This document shows, in pieces, positions 13,500 to 20,621 of a stretch of 26,544 nucleotides of DNA; the first letter of the stretch is position 1, and each line of letters starts with the position of its first letter. The position numbers and the translations under genes were made by a program. The notes beneath the pieces were generated by a model. That model saw nothing but the letters and a program-made list of their open reading frames with translations. It was not told the DNA's origin and searched no databases. This stretch comes from DATBDE01 sp045805605 (GTDB taxonomy: Bacteria > Actinomycetota > Thermoleophilia > Solirubrobacterales > Solirubrobacteraceae), in contig JBJMKX010000111.1 of the NCBI GenBank assembly GCA_045805605.1, positions 1 to 26,544 on the forward strand, read 5' to 3'.

Positions 13500-15566
13500 T
13501 TAGGCGGTTGCGCCCTCCTCGGAGCGGGCTTCTTCGACCACCTTCTGGGCCAGGTGGCCGGGCACCTCCTCGTAGCGCTCGAAGTCCATCGTGTACTCGC
13601 CCTGCCCGGCGGTCAGCGACCGCAGGTCGGGGGCATAGCTGAGCATCTCCGCCATCGGAACCTCGGCCTTGATCTCGGTCATGCCGCCGACCGGCTCCAT
13701 CCCGAGCGGGCGGCCGCGACGGGAGTTGAGGTCCCCGATGACGTCGCCCACGCTGTCCTCCGGCACCGACAGGGTCACGAGCATGATCGGCTCGAGCAGG
13801 ACCGACCCGGCCTCTTCGAGCGCCTGCTTCATGGCCATCGAGCCGGCGACCTTGAACGCCATCTCCGACGAGTCGACGGAGTGGTATTGGCCGTCGTAGA
13901 GCCGCACCCGCACGCCCTTGACCGGATAGCCGGCCACGGTGCCGCTCTCCATGGCCTCGCGCACGCCCTTCTCGACGGCGGGGATGAACCCAGTCGGGAT
14001 CACGCCGCCCTTGATCGCGTTTTCGAACTCGAAGTCGCCGTCCGCGAGGGGTTCGATCTCGATGTGGCAGTCGCCGAACTGGCCGCGCCCGCCGGTCTGC
14101 TTCTTGTGGCGGCCGTGGGCCTTGGCGCCCTTGCGGATGGTCTCCTGGTAGGGCACGCGCGGCGGCTTGAGGTTGACCTCGGCGCCGAAGCGATCGCGCA
14201 TCCGCTCGACGATCACCTCGACGTGGATCTGCGACAGCCCGGCGACGATCTGCTCGCCCGTCTGGGGGTCGCGGTGGACGTCGATCGTCGGGTCCTCCTC
14301 CTGCAGCCGGCGCAGCGCGGTCGAGACCTTCTCCTCGTCGCCCTTGGACTTCGGCTCGATCGCGAACGCCATCACCGGGTTGGGGAGTTTGATCTGCGGC
14401 ATGACGACGTCGTGCGCCTTGGCCACGAGCCAGTCGCCCGCGCGCGTCTCCTTGAGCTTGGCCACGGCGCCGATGTCGCCGGGCCCGAACTCGTCGACGT
14501 GCTTGTTGTCCTTGCCGCTGAACACGAGCAGCTGGCCGATGCGCTCCTTGTTCTGAGTGCGCGCGTTGACCACCTGGGTGTCGTGGTTCATGACGCCCGA
14601 GTAGACCCGGAAGAGGTTGATGCGGCCGGCGAAGGGGTCGGCGCGGGTCTTGAAGACGTAGGCATGCAGTTCGGCATCCTCGGACGGCTCGAGCGTGAGC
14701 CCGTCGAGGTCCAGGGCGCCGTGCTTGACCGGCGACGGGAGGTCCTCGACGATCGCGTCGAGCAGTCGGTTGGTGGCGAGGTTGCGGGTGGCGACGCCGC
14801 AGGTGACCGGGAACAGGTCGCCGTGGTTGGTGCCCTCCTTGAGCGCGGCGACGATCTCGTCGTGCGAGATCTCCTCTCCGTCGAGGTAGCGCTCCATCAG
14901 CGAGTCCGAGGTCTCCGAGACCTCGTCCATGAGCTTTTCGCGGTACTCCTGGGCCTGGGCGGCGAGGTCGTCCGGGATCGGGACCTCGCGGCAGTTGTCG
15001 CGCCCGTTGCCGTCGTACTCGTAGGCCTTCATGTCGACGAGGTCGATGACGCCGCGGACCTCGTGCTCGGAGCCGATCGGGATCTCGGTGGCGACGACGT
15101 GCTGGCCGAAGGCGCTCTTCAGGGCCTCGAGGCTGCGGAAGAAGTCGGCCCGCTCGCGGTCGAGCATGTTGACGAACAGCAGGCGCGCGAGGTCGAGCTC
15201 GTCGGCGCGCTGCCAAAGCCGCGTGGTGGTGACCTCGACGCCCATCACGGCGTTGACCACGAAGATGGCCGACTCGCAGACGCGCAGGGCGCCGAGCGCG
15301 TCGGCCACGAACGACGGCTCGCCGGGAGTGTCGAGTAGGTTGACCTTGCGGTCGTCCCACTCGAACGAGGACAGGGCCGCGGAGATCGACATCTGGCGCG
15401 CCTTCTCGTCGCTGTCGGCATCCGACACCGTCGTGCCGTCCACCACCGAGCCGAGCCGATTGACGGCCCCCGCCTGGTGGAGGAGCGCCTCGTGCAGCGA
15501 CGTCTTGCCCGAGCCGCGATGCCCGACGAGGGCCACGTTGCGGATCCGATCGGGGGGCTTGTGCAT
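13500..15566 (-). CDS. EF-G-like translational GTPase paralogue with altered G motifs
   Basis: 688 residues, the full EF-G domain layout: G domain, domain II (LHAYVFKTRADPFAGRINLF), domain III, domain IV (GGRGQFGDCHIEIEPL, GGVIPTGFIPAVEKG) and domain V (LEPIMLVTLSVPEDSVGDVI, RRGRPLGMEPVGG). G1 is good (GHRGSGKT, 15-22), but G3 reads DTPGE (Glu83 instead of the catalytic His of DTPGH), G4 reads NMLD (133-136 instead of NKxD) and the switch I stretch is RQMSIS instead of RGITI. This places it with the EF-G-like/FusA2 group rather than canonical EF-G. Its partner role on the ribosome is not known. ATG 15566 has AGAGGAG at good distance. It may be co-transcribed with the CxxC, RNase H and deacetylase genes downstream. 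Confidence 0.9.
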   Translation of the reverse strand: MHKPPDRIRNVALVGHRGSGKTSLHEALLHQAGAVNRLGSVVDGTTVSDADSDEKARQMSISAALSSFEWDDRKVNLLDTPGEPSFVADALGALRVCESAIFVVNAVMGVEVTTTRLWQRADELDLARLLFVNMLDRERADFFRSLEALKSAFGQHVVATEIPIGSEHEVRGVIDLVDMKAYEYDGNGRDNCREVPIPDDLAAQAQEYREKLMDEVSETSDSLMERYLDGEEISHDEIVAALKEGTNHGDLFPVTCGVATRNLATNRLLDAIVEDLPSPVKHGALDLDGLTLEPSEDAELHAYVFKTRADPFAGRINLFRVYSGVMNHDTQVVNARTQNKERIGQLLVFSGKDNKHVDEFGPGDIGAVAKLKETRAGDWLVAKAHDVVMPQIKLPNPVMAFAIEPKSKGDEEKVSTALRRLQEEDPTIDVHRDPQTGEQIVAGLSQIHVEVIVERMRDRFGAEVNLKPPRVPYQETIRKGAKAHGRHKKQTGGRGQFGDCHIEIEPLADGDFEFENAIKGGVIPTGFIPAVEKGVREAMESGTVAGYPVKGVRVRLYDGQYHSVDSSEMAFKVAGSMAMKQALEEAGSVLLEPIMLVTLSVPEDSVGDVIGDLNSRRGRPLGMEPVGGMTEIKAEVPMAEMLSYAPDLRSLTAGQGEYTMDFERYEEVPGHLAQKVVEEARSEEGATA

Positions 15567-15609
15567 CCGGTCTCCTCTCTAGCCTCCGGAGCCGATCACC
15601 CTACCCAAA

Positions 15610-15697
15610 CGCGGTCTGCCCGCCAGCCGCCTCCGGCGGCGCCGGCTCGACCGCCAACCGCGGTCGCCCGTCAGCCGCCTCCGGCGGCGCCGGCTCG
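15610..15697. repeat. Tandem pair of ~40-bp GC-rich repeats with hairpins
   Basis: Two copies (15610-15649 and 15659-15697) differ only near the middle of the left half and share a 25-base identical core. Each holds a perfect 6-bp hairpin GCCGCC tcc GGCGGC (15626-15640 and 15674-15688) followed by GCCGGC. The pair fills the gap between the sigma factor gene and the EF-G-like gene and may terminate or attenuate the sigma transcript. Confidence 0.65.
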
Positions 15698-15709
15698 CCC
15701 GCTCTCGAT

Positions 15710-16495
15710 TTACGCCGCCGCCTTCTCCTCGCCGAGCCTCGAGCGCAGCCTCAGCACGGCCTTGGTGTGCAGCTGCGAGATGCGCGACTCGGTCACGTCG
15801 AGCACCTCGCCGATCTCGCGCAGGGTCAGGTTCTCGTAGTAGTAGAGGGCGATGACGAGCTTCTCGCGCTCGGGCAGGCGGGCGATCGCGTCGGCCACGC
15901 GGTCCTCGAGCTCGGACTCGTCCATGACCTCGGCCGGGTCGGGCGCCTCGGGGTCCTGGAGGGTGTCGAGCAGCGAGACCTGGTCGCCGCTCGTGTCCGA
16001 AACCGTCCAGAGCTCGTCGAGGGCCGCGATGGTCGAGTTCGAGATCTGCATCAGCGCGTCGTGGAAGTCCTCGGGGGTGATCTCGAGCTCGGCCGCCATC
16101 TCATCGTCGGTGGGGGCGCGATGCAACCGGTGCTCGAGCTTGACGTTGGCCCGCTCGATCTCGCGCGCCCGGGCGCGAACGGACCTCGGCACCCAGTCCA
16201 GCGCGCGCAGCTCGTCGATGATCGCTCCCTTGATGCGCGGAATGGCGTAGGTCTCGAACTTGATGTCGCGGTCGGGCTCGAAGCGCTCGATCGCCGAGAT
16301 CAGGCCGATGAGCCCGTATGAGATGAGGTCGGCCGCCTCCACGTGCGTGGGCAGGCCGGAGGCGAGGCGCCCGGCCACGTACTTGACGAGCGGCGAGTAC
16401 GCGACGACTAGACGCTCCCGCGCCCGTTCATCGCCCGCCGTCCGATAACGGCGCCACAGGTCCTTCAGCTCGACCGCTGTGACGTTCGTGTCCAC
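15710..16495 (-). CDS. whiG: WhiG/FliA-family sigma factor
   Basis: 261 residues, the usual size for FliA/WhiG sigma factors. Region 2 is clear: LVVAYSPLVKYVAGRLA, HVEAADLISYGLIGLISAIE and KFETYAIPRIKGAIIDELRA with DWVPRSVR. Region 3 follows (LHRAPTDDEMAAELEI), and region 4 has LPEREKLVIALYYYENLT and LREIGEVLDVTESRISQLH, the -35 recognition helix. In streptomycetes WhiG controls aerial hyphae sporulation; in flagellated bacteria the same family controls flagellar genes. Which applies here cannot be told from the window, and the gene symbol is by homology. The start is GTG 16495, 18 bases after the Xer gene, without a clear Shine-Dalgarno. Confidence 0.92.
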   Translation of the reverse strand: MDTNVTAVELKDLWRRYRTAGDERARERLVVAYSPLVKYVAGRLASGLPTHVEAADLISYGLIGLISAIERFEPDRDIKFETYAIPRIKGAIIDELRALDWVPRSVRARAREIERANVKLEHRLHRAPTDDEMAAELEITPEDFHDALMQISNSTIAALDELWTVSDTSGDQVSLLDTLQDPEAPDPAEVMDESELEDRVADAIARLPEREKLVIALYYYENLTLREIGEVLDVTESRISQLHTKAVLRLRSRLGEEKAAA

Positions 16496-16513
16496 TTGGG
16501 TGCGTCGACGCCG

Positions 16514-17446
16514 CTACGCGCGAGGATGGGCGCGAGCGTACGTGGACCTCAGCCGCTTCGACTCTACCCGAGTGTAGATCTGGGTTGTTGAGAGCGATGC
16601 GTGCCCTAGGAGCTCTTGAATCGCCCGCAAATCCGCGCCTCCATCAAGCAAATGTGTCGCAAATGAGTGCCGCAGCCAGTGCGGTGACACCCCCGCGCGC
16701 GTCGCGGCCAGCCTCGCCCACACGCGCAGCCTTCGTCGAATGTCCGACGTCGATAGGCGTCGCCCGGACTTGGATAGGAACAGCGCTTCGCATCCGTTGC
16801 CCCCCGCCAGCGTCGGGCGTCCGCGCTCGAGGTACCGCTGCAGCGCGCGCAACGCGTGCTCGCCGACGGGTACGACTCGGGTCTTTCCGCCCTTGCCCTC
16901 GACCCGCACCTGCTCGGCGTCGAAGTCGACCCTGCCCAGGTCGAGTCTCACGAGCTCCTCCGCGCGCAGCCCGCAGGCGTAGGCGAGCTCGAACAGCGCC
17001 CGGTCGCGCTGCTCGAGCGGCGCGCCGGCCGGGATGCCGTCCAGCAGCGCCGCAACCTCCTCGCCCTTGAGCGCCCGGGGTAGCCGCTGCGGCCGCTTGG
17101 GGGCGGGCACGAGCTCGGCCGGGTTGGCGTCGATGGCGCCGCGGTCGACGAGCGTGCGGAAGAAGGCGCGCTGGGCGGCGAGCTTGCGGGCGACGGTGGT
17201 GGGCGCGGCGCGCTGTTCGGACAGGGCGGCCGCCCAGCGGCGCAGGTGGCGCATGGCGACCGCCTGGGGCTCGAGGCCGCGGGCGGTGGCCCAGCCCCCG
17301 AACTGGCGCAGGTCGATGCCGTAGGCGCGGCGCGTCTTGGCTGCCGCGCCTCGGCGGCGGAGGTCGTCGTCGAACGCCTCGAGCGCCTGCTGCCAGGCGG
17401 CCGACAGGGGATTTGTAGGGTGCGGCGCCGTGGCGGTGTTCTTCAT
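16514..17446 (-). CDS. XerC/XerD-type tyrosine recombinase
   Basis: 310 residues from ATG 17446, which has GAGGTG upstream (GTG 17452 is an alternative). The N-terminal SAM-like core-binding domain (about 16-105) includes TRRAYGIDLRQFGGWA. The catalytic domain has the active-site set: Arg161 (ACGLRAEELVRLDL), Lys in EGKGGKTRVVPVG, His256-x-x-Arg259 (HWLRHSFATHLL), His282 (LLGHASL) and Tyr291 nucleophile (TTQIYTRV). Length and motifs fit XerC/XerD, which resolve chromosome dimers at dif; there are no phage genes nearby. Adjacency to a WhiG-type sigma factor and proximity to dprA resemble the actinobacterial dprA-xer-whiG neighbourhood. Whether it is XerC or XerD cannot be decided here. Confidence 0.92.
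   Translation of the reverse strand: MKNTATAPHPTNPLSAAWQQALEAFDDDLRRRGAAAKTRRAYGIDLRQFGGWATARGLEPQAVAMRHLRRWAAALSEQRAAPTTVARKLAAQRAFFRTLVDRGAIDANPAELVPAPKRPQRLPRALKGEEVAALLDGIPAGAPLEQRDRALFELAYACGLRAEELVRLDLGRVDFDAEQVRVEGKGGKTRVVPVGEHALRALQRYLERGRPTLAGGNGCEALFLSKSGRRLSTSDIRRRLRVWARLAATRAGVSPHWLRHSFATHLLDGGADLRAIQELLGHASLSTTQIYTRVESKRLRSTYARAHPRA
17416..17421 (+). promoter_or_regulatory. -10 element of the small ORF (leaderless)
   Basis: TAGGGT ends 8 bases before GTG 17430, inside the 5' part of the Xer gene of the other strand. No Shine-Dalgarno is present. Confidence 0.3.
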
Positions 17447-17699
17447 CGACACCTCGTCGGGTCGCGTCGCGACTCAGCGCCAGCTGGTGGAGGCCGGCAT
17501 CGCAAGCGACGACGGCTCGGTTGGGGCCCCGTGGCACCGCATCCAGGGCACAAGCGACGCGTCGACCATGTGGTACGCCGTGATGCGCAAGCGGACGCGA
17601 GGGGTGTACATCGGCGCCCTCGTTCTTCGCCACGGCGGCCAACACTCCTCGCTTCTGCAGGAGGGCTGGGAGGACGTGCCGGTGGGGGAGATCGGCTAG
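17430..17699 (+). CDS. Small unrecognised protein, 89 aa
   Basis: Starts at GTG 17430 (GTG 17436 is possible) and ends at TAG 17697-17699. The composition is protein-like rather than a shadow: it has Phe, Trp, Tyr and Ile in a sensible pattern, a strongly GC-rich third codon position, and it fills a gap with no gene on the other strand. The first 17 bases overlap the start of the divergent Xer gene. Visible segments are VFFIDTSSGRVATQRQLVEA, APWHRIQGTSDASTMWYAVM and GVYIGALVLRHGG. No signal peptide, membrane segment or known motif is seen. Its stop shares CTAG with the stop of the convergent DUF4190-like gene. Function unknown. Confidence 0.6.
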   Translation: MAVFFIDTSSGRVATQRQLVEAGIASDDGSVGAPWHRIQGTSDASTMWYAVMRKRTRGVYIGALVLRHGGQHSSLLQEGWEDVPVGEIG

Positions 17700-18157
17700 G
17701 AAGTGCTGGATCCGCTCGTCGCGACGAGGACGGCGATCAGGACCACCCAGGCCGCCAGGCCGGTGATCGACAACCAGAATCCCCAATTGGCCATCCCACG
17801 GCCGCCGAGTGACGGGTTGGCGGCGATCTCCTTGCGTGCGAGCGTGCCGAAGACGATCCCGAGCACGGAGAGGATGAAGGGCGCGACGAGCCAGCCGGCG
17901 ATCCCGAGCACGAGCGCGGCGACCGCCTTGCCGCTGGTGCGCTGCGCAGCCGGGGCGTGGGCATAGCCGTAGGGCGAGGGCCGCGGCGACGCCGCGTACG
18001 CGGGCGGCGACGGAGAGTCCTCGCCGGGCGGCGCCGGCGCCTGGGCGGGCGGCGCCGGCTGCTTCGTCGGCGGCGGAGGGGTGGGCGGCGCCCCGGGCGG
18101 CGGGCCGGGCGTCGGCGTCTGCGGCGGGTCGAACCCGGGCTGCTCGTCCTCGGTCAC
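17696..18157 (-). CDS. Proline-rich DUF4190-like membrane protein
   Basis: 153 residues. The N-terminal half (1-72) is a disordered cytoplasmic region very rich in Pro, Gly, Ala and Gln. The C-terminal half has two hydrophobic segments (about 76-103 and 124-147) separated by LARKEIAANPSLGGRGMANW. The pattern KAVAALVLGIAGWLVAPFI, then GIVFGTLARKEI, then GFWLSITGLA is that of DUF4190 domains, common in actinobacteria and often attached to Pro-rich tails. No activity is known. The GTG start is preceded, after 6 bases, by TACGGT (18164-18169), with no Shine-Dalgarno. Confidence 0.85.
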   Translation of the reverse strand: MTEDEQPGFDPPQTPTPGPPPGAPPTPPPPTKQPAPPAQAPAPPGEDSPSPPAYAASPRPSPYGYAHAPAAQRTSGKAVAALVLGIAGWLVAPFILSVLGIVFGTLARKEIAANPSLGGRGMANWGFWLSITGLAAWVVLIAVLVATSGSSTS

Positions 18158-18163
18158 GGCGTC

Positions 18164-18169
18164 ACCGTA
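18164..18169 (-). promoter_or_regulatory. -10 element of the DUF4190-like gene (leaderless)
   Basis: On the minus strand TACGGT ends 6 bases before GTG 18157. The region where a -35 would lie overlaps the 24-bp inverted repeat, and no consensus -35 is seen. Confidence 0.4.
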
Positions 18170-18178
18170 CTAGGCCTC

Positions 18179-18244
18179 AGGCATCAGTTCTCAGGCACCA
18201 GGAACGGCCCGAACCCTCGGCCTGATGCCTGATGACTGATGCCT
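18179..18244 (-). terminator. 24-bp imperfect inverted repeat after the L,D-transpeptidase gene
   Basis: The arm 18179-18202 pairs with 18221-18244 at 21 of 24 positions across an 18-base loop. The right arm ends one base before the stop codon of the L,D-transpeptidase gene. AGGCATCAG-type words recur three times within it. A terminator for that gene is the simplest reading; no T-run follows. Confidence 0.55.
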
Positions 18245-18245
18245 C

Positions 18246-19286
18246 TCAGATGATGTAGACCGGCGTTCCGACGTCGACCTTGTCATACAGGTCGATGACG
18301 TCGGGGATCGCCATGCGGATGCAGCCGTGCGAGGCGGCCGAGCCGAGCGAGCCGACGTCCTCGGTGCCGTGGATGCCGGCGCCGCCGTTGATGCCCATCC
18401 AGCGCGCCTTGAGCGGATCCTGCGGTCCGGGCGGGATGACCTGGCCCGCCAGCGACCCGGCCCAGGACGAGTTGGGCACGTGCCAGGACGGGTTGACCTG
18501 CTTGTCCTGGACGTCGTAGAGGCCGGCCGGCGTCTCGAGGCCCTGCTGCCCGACCGCGATCGTGTAGGTCTTCTGCAGCTTTAGGCGGTGGTAGTAGCGC
18601 AGCTGGAAGCCGTTGCGGTTGATGATGATGTAGTCCGGATACTTCCGCACCAGGTCGCGGCCGGTGACCTTCGGGGAGACCTTGCGGACGGCGACGCTGA
18701 CGCGGCGCTCGCCCGACGGGACGGTGAGCATGTGCCGCAACTCGCTGCGGAGCTTGGCGCCCTGAACGATGAGCCCGTTGTGGGCCGGCTCCTTCTTGAG
18801 GCCGGAGGCCGTCGGGTGGACGGTCGCGTCCTGGGGCGAGGTGTTGATCGTCTTGCGCACGCGCCGGATCAGGTGATTGACCGCGGAGGCCGAGTAGTCG
18901 ACCTTCGGGGGCAGGTCGGCGTTGATCGTGCCGCCGGTTACCCCCCGCCAGGCGCGCGTGACGATCGACCCCTGGCGCGAGCGCTCGACGGCAGCGTCGG
19001 CCATGCCGTCGACATCCATCTCGACGCGCGCACGCTTGGCGCTGAGCGTGAAGTGCTTGCCGCCCGGCCCTGTGACCTTGACCGGCTGGTTGAGCGGCCC
19101 GACCAGCTCGTTGTGGATCTTCTCGCGGGCCTGGTTCTTGGTCAGGCCCCCGACGTCGACCCCGCCGACCTTGATGCCGTCGGCGATGTCGTCACTCTGG
19201 CTGGAGTCGTAGAGGTAGACGGCTCCCGCCCCGACCAGCAGGACGAGGAGGAAGCCGGCCACGAGGATGAACGTCTTGTTTCTCAT
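18246..19286 (-). CDS. L,D-transpeptidase (YkuD) with membrane anchor
   Basis: 346 residues. One N-terminal transmembrane segment (about 5-26) anchors the protein with the rest outside. Residues about 40-180 form a peptidoglycan-binding-like region (PG_binding_4 type: IKVGGVDVGGLTKNQAREKI). The YkuD domain starts near 215 (YIIINRNGFQLRYYHRLKLQ, then TYTIAVGQQGLETPAGLYDV) and ends with His306 (HGT) and SHGCIRM with catalytic Cys322. It makes 3-3 cross-links in peptidoglycan or attaches molecules to it; the active set is complete. The ATG has no strong Shine-Dalgarno. Upstream, TTGACG and TACACT are spaced 19 bases apart. Confidence 0.93.
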   Translation of the reverse strand: MRNKTFILVAGFLLVLLVGAGAVYLYDSSQSDDIADGIKVGGVDVGGLTKNQAREKIHNELVGPLNQPVKVTGPGGKHFTLSAKRARVEMDVDGMADAAVERSRQGSIVTRAWRGVTGGTINADLPPKVDYSASAVNHLIRRVRKTINTSPQDATVHPTASGLKKEPAHNGLIVQGAKLRSELRHMLTVPSGERRVSVAVRKVSPKVTGRDLVRKYPDYIIINRNGFQLRYYHRLKLQKTYTIAVGQQGLETPAGLYDVQDKQVNPSWHVPNSSWAGSLAGQVIPPGPQDPLKARWMGINGGAGIHGTEDVGSLGSAASHGCIRMAIPDVIDLYDKVDVGTPVYII

Positions 19287-19313
19287 GGTCGAAAAGGGGT
19301 CGAGCGGTTCGGA

Positions 19314-19344
19314 AGTGTAGGAGACAACCCGGTCGTCTCGTCAA
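19314..19344 (-). promoter_or_regulatory. Possible promoter of the L,D-transpeptidase gene
   Basis: On the minus strand TTGACG (19339-19344) and TACACT (19314-19319) are 19 bases apart, two longer than ideal. The ATG follows 27 bases after the -10, giving a short leader. Confidence 0.35.
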
Positions 19345-19373
19345 CGACTGGGTGGGACACACCACGTACACCC

Positions 19374-20621
19374 TTACTCCCTACCCGTCACCGGGCGGGT
19401 ACGCGCCAGATTCCTTCCGATTGCGGCAAGAACGTCGGGGCGGCGGGCGTTGGCGGACTCGTGCCGCCCCAGCTTCTCGAGGTCCGGCCTGGGCAGGCTG
19501 GGCAGCAGGTCGATGAGCTCGCGGGCGTCGAGGCCTTCGTAGGAGTCGAGGTCGGCCTTCGGGCGCTGCCACCGCGGCTCAGGCCGGTTGCGAACGGTCG
19601 GGCTCCGGCGCAGGAACTCCTCGACCTCGCGCTCGTACCGGTAGGGCTCCTCGCCACCACGCAGAAGCGGCCGCAACCGCATCGCCTCGGCGTGGGCCTG
19701 AATGGCCTCGCGAGTGGTGTATCGGTAGGCGTAGCCGGCCGCCTTCAGGCGCCGGTTGTCGAGCCCGCGCCCGAACTTCAGTTGCTGGACCATCTCGGGC
19801 GGGATGCGGATGCCGACACGGCGGGCCAGGCCGGCCGCCACCCCCGTCCCCCACGGCGGCAGGACGGGCGCGAGCGGCTTGCCGAGCAGGTCGGCGACCT
19901 CGGAGAGTGCGAGCACGCCGTCCCCGGCGCAGTTGTAGACGCCCGGGACGTCGTTGCGGGCGACGAACTCCAAACACCCGACGATGTCGTCCTCGTGCAC
20001 GAACTGGTAGCGCGGGTCGAAGCCGAAGATGCACGGGATGGCGGGCAGGGAGAACAGCCGCGTGTGGCCGGTGCGCAGCGTTGGCCCGACGCCGTTGGCG
20101 AAGCGCAGGACGGTCACCGTCGCCCGCGGCGTGGCCTGCGCGTAGGCACGCACCGCCCGCTCGGCCTCGACGATGTCCTTCTCGATCGGCGCCCGCGGCG
20201 GGTGCGGCCGGTCCATGTCCTCGGTGAAATAGGCCGGGTCGTCCTGTTCGCAGCCGTACCAGTGCGCCGACGACTTGAAGACCACCTTGCGTACCGGCGA
20301 CTCGGGGCCGCTGCAGGCGGCCAGGATGTTCATCGTCCCGATCACGTTGTTCTCGTGGGCGAGCCGGGGCGCGGTCGTAGTCGAGTCGACCACCAGGCGC
20401 GTATCGACGACGGTGTCGATCTCGGCCGCCTGGACGATCCTGCGTAGCAGCGCGTGCTGGTGTCCCACCCGCACGTACTCGGTGCGCTCGAGCTCGACGG
20501 TCGGGTCGTGGGCGTCGACGCCGACGATCGCCTCGACGTCGGCCTCGCTTTCGAGCGTCTGGGCGACCCGGCCGCCCCAGTACGTCGACAGGCCGGTGAC
20601 GAGGATGCGGCGGGCGTTCAT
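19374..20621 (-). CDS. Atypical extended SDR (NAD-dependent epimerase/dehydratase family)
   Basis: 415 residues. ATG 20621 overlaps the acyltransferase stop (ATGA, 20618-20621). The N-terminal Rossmann fold begins RRILVTGLSTYWGGRVAQTL; the spacing of glycines is unusual (TGLSTYWGG instead of TGxxGxxG). Typical SDR stretches follow: IVGVDAHD, NNVIGTMNILAA, VFKSSAHWYG, TVLRFANGVGPTLRTG, RYQFVHEDDIVGCLEFVA and GVYNCAGDG. Where YxxxK is expected the sequence is APIEK, so the catalytic Tyr appears lost while Lys is kept. It may therefore bind a nucleotide or act without classical SDR chemistry. Pairing with a PlsC-like acyltransferase resembles an arrangement found in mycobacteria (the Rv0501/Rv0502 region, from memory). 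Confidence 0.87.
   Translation of the reverse strand: MNARRILVTGLSTYWGGRVAQTLESEADVEAIVGVDAHDPTVELERTEYVRVGHQHALLRRIVQAAEIDTVVDTRLVVDSTTTAPRLAHENNVIGTMNILAACSGPESPVRKVVFKSSAHWYGCEQDDPAYFTEDMDRPHPPRAPIEKDIVEAERAVRAYAQATPRATVTVLRFANGVGPTLRTGHTRLFSLPAIPCIFGFDPRYQFVHEDDIVGCLEFVARNDVPGVYNCAGDGVLALSEVADLLGKPLAPVLPPWGTGVAAGLARRVGIRIPPEMVQQLKFGRGLDNRRLKAAGYAYRYTTREAIQAHAEAMRLRPLLRGGEEPYRYEREVEEFLRRSPTVRNRPEPRWQRPKADLDSYEGLDARELIDLLPSLPRPDLEKLGRHESANARRPDVLAAIGRNLARTRPVTGRE

Noticed and set aside
13477..13502. AAAT..GGCC ttct GGCC..ATTT structure after the EF-G-like gene
   Set aside because: Short stem with mismatched spacing; could be a weak terminator but is not distinguishable from chance.
13479..15338. 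619-codon plus-strand open frame opposite the EF-G-like gene
   Set aside because: Val/Leu/Asp/Arg repetition is the mirror of EF-G codons; no independent motif.
16514..17446. Xer recombinase as sign of an integrated mobile element
   Set aside because: No phage, transposase, tRNA target or direct repeats nearby, and the neighbourhood with a WhiG-type sigma factor fits a housekeeping XerC/XerD.
18588..20447. Long plus-strand open frame opposite the L,D-transpeptidase and SDR genes
   Set aside because: Crosses the intergenic region and two real genes; shadow composition.
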